From: Exophiala sp. HKRS030
Lineage: Eukaryota > Ascomycota > Eurotiomycetes > Chaetothyriales > Herpotrichiellaceae
Direction: 5' to 3'
NCBI GenBank assembly: GCA_023897205.1
Contig: JAHWDD010000007.1
Span: 2,914,001-2,978,000 of the forward strand
DNA: 64,000 bases
The position numbers and the translations under genes are program-made. The notes below the pieces were generated by a model, which saw nothing but the letters and a program-made list of their open reading frames with translations, was not told the DNA's origin and did no database searches. Below are positions 53,811 through 64,000 of the stretch, piece after piece; the first letter of the stretch is position 1, and each line of letters starts with the position of its first letter.

Positions 53811-56800
53811 GTTGACTGCTGATGAAGACTTCGATACTGGTTAGGCGCTCATAATTGACATTAAATGGCCTAAATTCATACTCTGTAGCCTGTACTCCGT
53901 TCTCCGTACATAGGCATCTCAAAGGTATCAAAGCCGACCTACGGCCAATCTCGTAGCGAGCGTCCTAGACTCGTACGCAGGTGGGTGTGGGCCCTCGACG
54001 AGATCCATTTGGACCGTCTTGGGAAGTTGGGCGTCAAAGTTGAAGCCGGGGTGGTTCGAGTCGATGTACCACAGCTACTATTATCACTACCGGTAGGCGG
54101 TTAGTCAGTCAATCCTGACCTCAAGTTGGGACTCGGAAACTATCGTATGTGTGTCTGTGCATTCGTATGTATGTGTATATGTACGGGAAGCCGGGGAATC
54201 ACAGAAATGATCCTGATATGCATGGAAGGGAGGACGGGAGGCTTGAGCCTTTTCGCCAGCGCAGAGTCGCAGGCTTGCAGCGGTGAGCTAACTATCATGC
54301 CTCAATGCGACTTTTGTCGGAGTCACTGACTGATTCTACTCCGAGCCCGGGTTGGCTTTCAACCGAGTCGATCGCACCCCATTCTGACCTGATGGAATAC
54401 ATACATGGATTCACTATCGTACCTGTTAGACACAAAGACGTATATTAAGTGGGCCCACGTGATTGCAAATGTTTCAAAATCCGAAGGTATCATGCTACAT
54501 GTGTGTGTTTGTGTGTGTGGTGGGGAGCATGTCTGTCGCTATCGCCGTTGCCGCACGGTCGACGGTGAGGAATCCACGGGCAAGTCCACCATGGCCCACA
54601 GACTCCCGCTTGATAAGTCAGTGGGGCTTAGATGGGGCATTCCTAGGTGTGGTGTGGTGTTCACTGTGTTTGTTTGATCCAAGGAACGAACAACAATAAT
54701 CAGTCTCTCCACGTCCATGGGCACCTCGAATCCCCGTGAGTGGCTGTGGAGACTTGTAGTCTTTTTGCAGTGGGAAGTTTGGATGGTTCCATTATCCGAC
54801 TCGGAGAATTGCCAGGATCAGAGTCGTGGACTCGTGGTCAATGATGAACCACGGTCATGGTGTTAGTGCCAGGCCCAGGACCAGGGGCTAGGGCTAGGGT
54901 TGACGGAGTAAGAATCCATTGATCTGACTGATAGGTTAAGTCGGTACTTGCGAGATAACCAAATGATCGGCAATTCATGGACCATCGAGTCAGCGAGTCA
55001 TCGACACGGTTCGGCACGCCATGGATCAGCGCCCCATCTTGCTTTCTGCTTCAAATCGAGATCTGCAACCTGTTCGTTTCAGGACCTTGGATATACAACA
55101 GATTTCAAGTACCATTGCCATGAGATGAACCAGACAGATCCAACGCTGGCTGGACATGGTTGCCCAGTGAAATGTAGGTAGGTGTCTGCTACCCTGGGCT
55201 TCTGGACCGAAGCCTTTTCGGCCCTTCCGTCTCTCACTTTCGTACCCGCTACGGGTACTAAGTCGCTACCCATCCTGCTTCCTCTTGGAGGTGTCAGCAA
55301 TATCTGGGATTCTGGAGTACCTAGGGTCCTGAGCTTCCCACGGGCCAGTGGGCCATGCACGGGTTATCCACACACCACGGGATCTGCCTATCAGTGGGTT
55401 GGAAACATTTAGCTTGGCCGTTAGCAATCTGCCGGCGCTAGAGGCCCGAACCTCCCGTCGACAAATGGGAATCTGTCTTTATTGTTTGAGTATGGGATAG
55501 TGGGCATTCATTTGTCTTTGTGTTAACTGTCGAGTTTCGGCATTCGAACGTGGTGCGTCATGCCCCACTACTGAATCAACACAAAATGTACCGTTTCGTT
55601 ACGACTTGCTTTTTCACTGGTCGGAGATGGGCAATCTTTCGGGACTTTGCAATGAGTTGTACTTCGGAATGTAGTGATAACTCGGTGAGAAGGGGAGGAT
55701 AAGAACTCGTTCGGGACTGATCGAATTTGTCCGAAAATCCGTCCTTTCCCTCTTTCCCTTCTTCCGTCCTACGCTCCTTCCTCTATCTCTTTCCTACGTC
55801 TTGCTGCTTTTACGCGCTCACAGATCCGCGCCTTCCTCGATAAACTCCGAACAATCTGCCTTACCTTAGGTAGGTAATTCACTCCGTCGTTGTATCGTCT
55901 ATGGTTTCAACAGACAAGGCAAGCTCCATTCAGTGACCTGACTATTCATTATTTGGACCGTACAAGATTTGGAAATTGAAAGACTGTATCACGCTAGCGT
56001 GACTACCTACTACTTCGGTCTCGATCTTGATCGGGCGTGGAAGAGAGTGGAAGAGGGAAGTTCCACTCATTCCAAGTGCAGAAGGGACCAGCGATCCTCA
56101 CCGCGCCGGAACAAAATTCAACCGGTCGCAAGCCTCACCAGATAAAGTCATCGTGTCTCGCCATTGTCTCTTTCAACGCATGGAAACTTCCACTATACCA
56201 CCGCTATTGCGAATCCTGCAGTACGATCAAGTAACTACCCAATGTCCATCACACACTTCTCATATTGGCTTCGGCCGCCGTTCAAGCAGTGGATCTCTTA
56301 GGCTACTAGCTAACTAATGTTCTTTCACTTCCACTTGGCAGCTCATGTTTCAGGCATCAAAGTCTGTTGGGAGATGAATGGAGCATCTCTGCCAATACAG
56401 CTTGCAGTCGACTTTGTGCCTGAGAGGGCCGACGTCTTACTAGGCTCCTTTCACTGGGAGCCTAGGTATACCTTGTTGTACAGATAAACTAAATTTCGCG
56501 TTTCGGCCGCCCTTGCTGACATGAATCGAACCTTATGATCTATGCATTTTTCAGAGGACACTCAAGAGGTGATTGTGGTCGCGACGACGCGGAAGCTGAA
56601 CGAGCCGATTTATTCATTGCAGTAATGGTCATATATACTTTTCTTCAACAAAACTGACTCGTCTTGACGATGTCGACTCTAGACTTTGGCAAATCAAAGA
56701 CTGGATGGGCATTAGTGTTAAACTTCTGTGTCAAACCTGTGCACAACTGCCTGCTCTGAGATACAAGCTCGCGACTCCCGGGATCCCAGCTCCAGCATAT

Positions 56801-57089
56801 CTGTGCGTTGCAAATGCTGGGTATTGATTGGTTTAAACACCCTTTCTAATTCTTCTTTTGGAGTTAGAGCCTGATACATCTCTAACACTGCGATTGTCGT
56901 TAAAAGTCGGCCTGAAGGCAACTTCGATTTACGAGCTCAGCGTCTGTAGGCTCGTCAGATTGTTTAGCCTGCTGTTGCAGATCTCAGCCCCTTCATATCC
57001 GTAGATCCATGCAATCGTACTGCGCATCACAACAAAGCCAACGGCGTAACCTGATAGATGCCGCCTGTATACCGTATTGCTTTTGCCCG

Positions 57090-59631
57090 CTATGAAGCAA
57101 TAAGACCTCTTTTGACGTCCCCATCATCCTCGCTATCATCTTCAGTAGTCTCTTCTTCCTCACTCTCTTCGCCCTCGATCTCATCTTCCTCTTCAGTAGA
57201 CCCCTCACTACCAGACTCCCCTTCATCTTCCGACCCATCCTCCTCCTCCTCCTCATCACTTTCCTGCAGCCAGTCATCCAAAGTCTTGGGTTTCGCATTC
57301 CGCGCCGATCCCGCGGCAACCACCTTCTCAAGACCTTGTTCCCTGACAGCCTCGTCTAGCCTCGCGCTTGCCGCCACGCTCGTAATCTTCCTCGACGCTA
57401 CCGACACATATTCCTCCCTGTCACCCGTATCCTGCGCATCTCTCAACCGGGCATCAGGCTCGTGGCCTTCTTGAACCCAGGCAGGTAGATCTTCGTAGCC
57501 GGGCAACCCCAGCACGCTGGCGACGTCTTTGCCGACCACCAGCGTCGTGCTGCCTAGAACAAGGCCGCGGCGCGATTCTGATGGCGACGGCGCGTGCGGC
57601 ACGGGCTTGGGCGCCAGTAGTAGCAGCGCTGCTAGCTGTGTTGACTGTGGATTCGCCAGGAGGGCTTTGAACAGCCGAGCACGATCGCGGAGGTCGTACG
57701 ATGTATCGTACCGTGCCAGCAGCTGGATGTAGTTGAACAGCTTAGATATAGGGTGCTCTGCGAGCGTCGGCTCTGACGGAGAATGTCCTTGTGTCTCTTC
57801 CTCCTGTGCATCCTCCTGTGTGTCTTGGCCGACTTGCTTGGGCGAGACCTTCTGGATATGAAGCAGATAGACTTTCGCGGCTAGAAGGACTATTTGTTGC
57901 TTTGCAGGCTCACTCTCGTCGGCAAAGCCCTTGGCCAGGATCCTGAGCACGTCCGGCGCAATGTCGTTGTCGGGATCGAGGCTGGCAAATTCACCCACCA
58001 GCCAGATAATCGTCGCCCGTGCTTCCGGGCTGCTGGTCCGGTCCAAATTCCGAGCCAGCCTGACCACCGTTTTGCGATGCGCTGTTGGGTCCTGTTGGAT
58101 CAGATGCCGTATCACTGTGAGTACCTCGGACACCAGGGTATTGTCGAAACTCGAAATCTGATTGAGGAGCACGCGGAAGCAACGGTGCGCATTCCGTGGG
58201 TCTGATTGTGCGCAGCGTCCGATCGCCTGGACCGACTCTCGCGTCAGATCAAGGTCGGAGCTGTGAGAGAAATGCTCCAACTCGCTCAGAATCACGGATT
58301 TGAGGTGTAGGGCCGCGTGAGGGAAGATGATGGTCAACAATTCAATCTTCAATTTCCAGATTGATGGCGCATCTTGAGCTCGAACGAGGAAGTGTGAGGC
58401 GTATGGCACAAAGAGATGTGGCGCCGTGAGTGAGACCATAACTATATTGCAGAGAGCGACTTCTTCCACTTCTGGTGGCCCTCGTAGAAGTCCGATGAGA
58501 GGACCTACCGCGTCCTGTAGATATGCTGGGGTGCCCAAATACAAGAAGCAGCTGGTGACTGACACTATTACCGCAGCGCTCCGATTGTTCAGAAGACTCT
58601 TGCATGTCTTCAGAAAGAGCTCTAGATCTGGATCCAGGATCAGAGCAATCTCACCCGTCTCGGTCTCCTCATCTGGTTCATCATCGTAGAATCCTTTCTT
58701 GTTAATCTTGGTCACTTTTTGTGCCTTCTGTGGGAAGCATTTGCGACAGTAGAACAGTAGTAGTCGTAGTGTAGCTAGTTGGCTCCATTCATCCATGTCG
58801 ACTAGTTTCCTGACTAAACTCGAGTAATGATTGTGGATCAAATCGATCCTGTCGGGACATATCTGGAGAAACGTCTGAACCGCAGGGCCCACGACAAAAT
58901 ACTGCTTGTCGCCGAGTAAAATCGAAAGGTAATCCATCAATTGCGGCAAAGTGTTTGGATCCAGGTTGTAGCACTTTGGAATGGCAAATGCGGCGGCTTT
59001 TCGAACATGAGGACTCATGTCGCCAACCCCTCGCTTGATTGCTAGCGAGACAATCTGGCTTATCACCGGCACTCTCATTCCGGACATGGTGCGAAGCGCG
59101 AGCGCGCGCACTTGTGGGTTCTGGTCGGTCAGGGACTTCTGGATCGCATTGACCGATAACAGCGCCAGATCAGGGTCTGACTCGGCGTAGTGAAGCAGAT
59201 AGATGTAGACGAGCTTCTTGACCTCGAGGTTCGGATTCGCTACGTTCTTGACAACGGACGAAAAATACGGCAAGCATGGTTTGTTCTGATAGATCATCTG
59301 CGAAAACGTGTCAGACCCGATACCTGCACAGCCTCGAGAGAGCTATCATCGTCATCGTCGAGCAGTCTTACCGATACGACCTTTCTCAATCCCTCGAGGA
59401 TGTCACGATCGCTCCGACTATCCAGCAGGGCTTTTAACTTGATGAAAGGAATGTTGCGCGACGTTGAGCCGCTTCCCTTTAAGGCCTTGGTCAGCCCAAT
59501 AGCCTGGGCGGCCTCTACCGTCAGGTCTCGCGCTTTCAACTGTTCAGCATGAAGTAGCCATGAGGGATCCATCTGTTTGGTTTCGACTGACCTGGGTCCA
59601 GCAAGGACGAGATGCGAGATACCGACTCCAT
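57090..59631 (-). CDS. apl6: AP-3 adaptor complex beta subunit
   Basis: Large subunit of AP-3, which sorts cargo from Golgi/endosomes to the vacuole. The main exon (57090-59297) encodes the adaptin trunk: MIYQNKPCLPYFSSVVKNVANPNLEVKKLVYIYLLHYAE, then VRALALRTMSGMRVP and VRKAAAFAIPKC. It ends in a very acidic hinge (DEEEEEDGSEDEGESGSEGS). A 74-nt intron (59298-59371) joins it to an upstream exon ending LEGLRKVVS. The likely start is the ATG at 59631 (MESVSRISSLLDP). The only in-phase join with a YAG acceptor uses intron 59515-59591, giving exons 59592-59631 and 59372-59514 and 796 residues. The better-looking acceptor at 59540 is out of phase, so the first junction is uncertain. No ear domain follows the hinge. 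Confidence 0.93.
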
Positions 59632-61831
59632 CGTAGCGAGAATTCTTATCTATGGATTTTCTGTACTACCATGCTACGTTGTGTAATCCAAAGACAGCTT
59701 CATATTGGGTTCGGCCTGGATGTTGAAAGCCTTGGCAAGTCACGTGCTTGCTACGATGGGAAAATGCCCGATTTTTGACAATTGATTCCACATCAACTTA
59801 TCAGCCCTCTGATTCAAGGTCGTAACCCTTCATTTTCAAAGACGAACATTTTCGTCGTGATGATAAAATGTCAATAATGTCGCCTAGTGATGATCTCTGC
59901 CCTTTACTTTGTTGGTGGCTAATTTGCTCGATGGTGTTCTCGATCGTCTAGCACAGATGCGCCGACCTTAAAACCATCAATCACGCCGCCACAGAGTATG
60001 AGTGCGTTGATTGAACCGAAGCGCTCATTAACAACTGGGACTGCTGTTTCCTTTGCCAGAAGTGTCTGTCGTCACACTGCGATGTGATAAGTGCAGACCT
60101 TGGACATCATGATACTATGGCAATTGTAGAAAGGCACCTCCCTTGAACCAGGGTCTCTTTATACCGAGGCGATGGACTTTGCAAGGTAATGCTCCGTAAG
60201 TTGTGGACGCTGAAGCGACCTAAAGGCTTGGAGGTGGCACGAATGGAATATGCGACCTACGCCTGCTAAACGCAACCTTGAGTAGCGGACGACTACAGAC
60301 GTGGACACGCTTTTCAGAACTTGCTTTCTGGAACGCGAAGTCCTGCTCAAAACATGTGACGCGGGATCGAAGATCGTCTCAGCTTCAGCGAAAAACTTCC
60401 GCACCGAATCTGTATCGACAATGCGTCGATTTCGTGTTTATCCGAATATATCACCGTCTGTGTCCGTCCGACTGTCATAAGTTGCTGCAAAGTGTGGTGC
60501 TGCGAACCTCGAATCTGCATTGGAGCCGGATTTACATCGTCTTGATCCTGAATGAAGGAGCAACGAGCTTCAGCGGTCAGCAAATTGCAGGTACTTTGTT
60601 CTTCCAAACCTTCACCTCGTGAAAGTCAGTTCATCTTATTGCCTTGAGGCGCATTATCACCGAGTGACAAAAACAGCAATGCGGAGAACCTCTTTGCATG
60701 TTGTTCAGACTTCAGGTGCAAGGTTCAGACTAGCATACTACTTGTGCCAAAACTTAGCCTGCAGCTACGTTTGAGCATGACATAGCAATTCCTGTGGAGC
60801 TCATTAACCTCAAGAAGATAAACGGCCGCACCACTCATAGAACCCAGCACGTCCAGCCTCCAGTCGTTTAGTCACAGCCTTTCCCCAGATATCACTACTG
60901 GATGCGTGAAGGCTACTCACTAGTCGATCAGCTGTCTTAGTGACGGGCATCATAAACTTACGAAGGTATACGGGGCTTCACCAAACAGTACCTCGAACAC
61001 GACTGGGCGACGCTGCTATACCACTTTGTTTGACGTTGCGTTGCAGAAGTCAGCAGTCGTCCACAACCTCAAGATCCTCGAATCTTTGCACACACCTTGG
61101 TTTTACCTGGGACGTAACAGTCCTCAGTTAAGACACCCATGCAAGGCCACTGTGGCGTGGTGAGCAGAACTACATAACGGGTGGTCACAGGATGTTTCGA
61201 GCCATTCTAAGACGCAGACTCCCATTGTGACTGGAACTTGTGCTTACATGTCTCTGGACGTTGTCTAGCCACAAAGCACGTCAATATGAAGTGTACCTCA
61301 TTTCAGCTTTCTCCGCTGACCTACATCATTCCAGTGCCACCTTTCCGCGACCTCTAATTCCCTCACTACCACGTCGACAGACAAGCGACTTCTAGACACC
61401 GGCGTCCCATCTCGATTTCACCATGCCGCTATGTCTAGTCAGTTTGTCACATCCAGGTATTGAGATCAGCATGTGTGACGCGACCTCCAAACTCATAGTC
61501 TGTACTGCGACACCAATTCTAAGTGAGTTTAACCTATCTAACCCCAAAACTCAAACCTGTAAAGTTTCAGATATGAATGTTTTTGGACGATGTCAGATTA
61601 TATGTATTATGCACTATTGATTACCTGCTGTGACTGATGAAGATGCTAGTTGTTACAAGGACATTTTCAATGCTGAGGGAAGTATTCTATGATAAACTAA
61701 AATCGTAACACGATAAATATATCAAGCGCGTCGCAGCTAACACTCAATCTTTGCAGAAAAGACTCGAAGTTCTATGCCTCGAGCTCCTCACCCACTGTTG
61801 AGTGCTGGCAGTCGAATCACGTTAAGGCACA
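59632..61831. other. Intergenic region
   Basis: A 2.2-kb gap between two minus-strand genes. It holds the AP-3 beta promoter, with a CACGTG box near 59741. Short frames on both strands carry no recognisable domain. No RNA gene was recognised. Confidence 0.5.
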
Positions 61832-62551
61832 TCATCTTGTCGGAATGCCACCATCCAGGGTTGCGGGACCCTGTGAGTAAGTCAGTCAGGACTGTAGTCG
61901 ACATAACCACAACCTTGAACACGGGAAGAAACTTACCATTCGCACCAGGTTCCGGTTCGTGATCTTCCATGTGCCGTCTCTCTGCTTGGCCCATACGTCC
62001 TGATATTGAGCTCTGTCGATCAAGACTTGACTGTTGTCAATGGTATTACCAATGCCGGTGTAGGGCACAAAGAAGTGCGACGCCTGGAAGTAGGTGACAG
62101 AGACGGCGCTGGTGGGACTGCAGACATAGATGGCCTGAGATCCGTAAAGATGCTGAGTGGAGGCGAAGAAGGCAAGACCAGGTGGAAGAGTATCAATGAT
62201 GGCCTGCACACCGTCCAAGACACCGATGGGGTCTGAGTAGTTGGCCCGGGTGTTTGTTGTGAAAACCTTCCGCAGTGCTTCAAAATTGCGGCCGTCGATA
62301 GCGAAAGCATAGATTGCCAGGGTCTGACGAATCGCCTCGACGGCAGCTACTTCTACCGAGGATGGAGCGGGGAACTGTGCCGCCAGAGACGAAAAGCTGA
62401 TGGGCCCCGGTGAGAACCTGGGGCACCCGGCACCTGAGGTCGACGTTGAAGTTGTTGAGAAATCGGTGACAGTGCTGTTGGAGCTTTCAAGCTCGGCTGC
62501 CAAACTGCAGGCAACAAGTGCCGCGATGCTGAAGATGTGGCCAAAACGCAT
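61832..62551 (-). CDS. Secreted SnoaL-like (NTF2-fold) protein
   Basis: Small alpha+beta-barrel protein of the SnoaL-like/NTF2-like type; function unknown. Secreted fungal members exist. Two exons, 61937-62551 and 61832-61870, are joined across a 66-nt intron (GTAAGT...CTCACAG). The total is 217 residues ending NRNLVRMGPATLDGGIPTR. The ATG at 62551 begins a signal peptide (MRFGHIFSIAALVACSLAA); the frame upstream opens only with TTG. A Ser/Thr-rich linker leads into the fold: AAVEAIRQTLAIYAFAIDGRNFEALRKVFT, then TQHLYGSQAIYV and YQDVWAKQRDGTWKITNRNLVRM, a typical SnoaL ending. Unspliced, the protein would end in an unrelated Cys/Leu tail. Enzymes of this fold include scytalone dehydratase, but its catalytic residues were not identified here. 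Confidence 0.85.
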
Positions 62552-64000
62552 CGTCAATGCAGGACCACGTCTAGACTAGATCGCTAAGTAAGTCCGTGGG
62601 GTTTAAGTGGTTTCGAATCGTCGAGAAATATCTCTGGAAGGTGAATACGAGGGACGCGCCTGGTGTTAGGGTCGAAAACAATATTGGCAGCACAGGATTG
62701 GAGCAAATAAGAAATGAGTGAAACGGAAAACCAGGTGATTGAAGCAAAGGAAATGCTGATCTTGGAGCTTTCCAGAGTCTTTTACCTCCTTGCCCGCTCA
62801 CGTATATGAAGTACAAATACCTAGGTTCGACAGGTTCAGCGAAATTGGGGCGCCGGGAGCACGACCGAAGCGACGTATTTTGAGGCATGGAAACCAGGAT
62901 TACCGGGAATGAGCTTCCCTAATTTCCCTGGTTGGACTATGGCTCAAGGGTGTGAGGGATGATGAATCTAAGGATGGACTCGGAACTAGAATAAAGCCAA
63001 AACTCAGTCTCTCGACGTGATATTGATCTAGGCCTAATGAGGTTAGACAGATTGGCGTTAATCTGGCAAGCCATGCTTGCAGGCATTGGACAGCCTCGTC
63101 GTTTAGATGAAAATGTTTGGATAGTTCAAGCAGCAACATGCTAGCATCGTGTCTCGAAACCCTGAATTGACCCCCAAAACTGGACCCATTCTGCCAACAT
63201 CCAAGAATCACACTACTGTCAGGCCTGTACGCTATCTCCCGTACCTAATCCGTTATTCTTTTAGTTCAATCTCATTTATAATCCAAGGTAGGAGGTAGGG
63301 ATCATTATTTCGTCCGCCTGAGATCCCAGAGCTTGCACCAAGATTACCGGGGTGATCCTCGATGAAGCCAAGCCTTTTTGGGAAGCAACACCTTTCCACT
63401 TGCAAGACAAGGTGTGATTGCGAATACCACGCCTTGACACTCATATGCCATGATAGGTACGAGATCTACACACTCGACTTTAGTGCTGAATTTCCGGCTT
63501 TCTTGGTCGCTTCTGCCAGTCCTCGCTACATCATCGTCAGGCACAACAGAGAGTGGCAGGCACTAGTGCGTCTCCCCCTGAATTCCTGGCAGGAATGCGG
63601 CACTCGAGCAACAAGATACAGCAGGCCTGCGAAATCGGTTTCGTTGCCGTCTACATTTGTCTTGGTATGTCCAATCATACCTTGACTTGGCAATCATGGG
63701 TCGAATGCCAACTCTCTTCTAGAAGGTCTCTTTCCTTTCCTCTCTCTGTATTTGATTGTTCCAGAGCCCGCTGAGAGTAATGCTTCGGCGCGGGTTGTAG
63801 CAAATACATCTCGATCAACAATGCTTCGTGGTCTCTTTGGTGTCAATGTCCTTCTGTAGGCATGTGGTACTAAACCGCTTATTCAGACGCCGTCGTGGTG
63901 GAGAGCACGGGAAGGCTACGACTTTGTTCCACTTGGTGTCGTGCTAACCGAAACTACTCTGGGCCGCCGAAAGAGCGTGATGATACCAACTCCCTACTGT
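62552..64000. other. Intergenic to the right edge
   Basis: A 1.45-kb stretch with the SnoaL-like promoter. Short frames (up to 107 codons) show no domain. A gene could begin beyond the edge. Confidence 0.45.

Larger units (their letters stand above)
52378..57089. other. 4.7-kb gene-poor region with microsatellites
   Basis: No recognisable coding sequence. Simple repeats cluster at 53198-53550 (GATA, CA, TATG/TG and ATG runs). One 9-mer motif lies at 53802 and near copies at 53893 and 54903. The rest has no clear feature; frames up to about 100 codons look like chance. Confidence 0.5.

Overview
The window looks like nuclear DNA of a filamentous ascomycete (Pezizomycotina). The genes are eukaryotic, with short GT-AG introns (49-169 nt) that often carry a CTAAC/CTGAC-like branch site. 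The gene set includes fungal hallmarks: a Het-C protein, a Bqt4-type APSES/KilA-N protein with a C-terminal membrane tail, a CSC1-type channel with a PHM7-like C-terminus, a Sec2-type Rab exchange factor and a Tc1-type transposon. Genus cannot be told from sequence alone. No rRNA, tRNA or CRISPR array was recognised.

Layout, left to right: partial deoxyhypusine hydroxylase (-), cytochrome P450 (+), U5 snRNP protein Dim1/Dib1 (+), GPI de-N-acetylase (+), mitochondrial ATPase-expression/PPR-like protein (-), Lsm3 (+), GTPBP1-type GTPase (+), TMEM42-like membrane protein (+), a conserved-looking fungal protein of unknown function (+), Het-C (+), enoyl-CoA hydratase family protein (-), FAD monooxygenase (-), an intact Tc1/mariner element (26419-27776), CSC1-type channel (+), Sec2-like protein (-), Bqt4-like protein (-), RluA-family pseudouridine synthase (-), ribosomal protein eL32 (-), Gfo/Idh/MocA oxidoreductase (-), heme-oxygenase-like protein (+), a zinc-ribbon-rich protein (+), AP-3 beta subunit (-) and a secreted SnoaL-like protein (-). 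Most are housekeeping genes. They are not a biosynthetic cluster, and I see no pathway linking neighbours.

Two long gene-poor stretches (45393-51498 and 52378-57089) contain microsatellites and copies of a 9-bp motif, TACGGAGTA/TACTCCGTA, that recurs only between genes.

The most useful observation is technical. Four genes (P450, ATPase-expression-like, CSC1, Sec2-like) are broken by six frameshifts. Each is explained by one base missing from a run of three or four identical bases. This points to homopolymer undercalling in the assembly rather than six independent mutations. I found no convincing new multi-gene system. The best biological leads are the intact Tc1 element, the prion-like Het-C tail, a crotonase lacking one catalytic glutamate, micro-exons, and a motif-dense divergent promoter.
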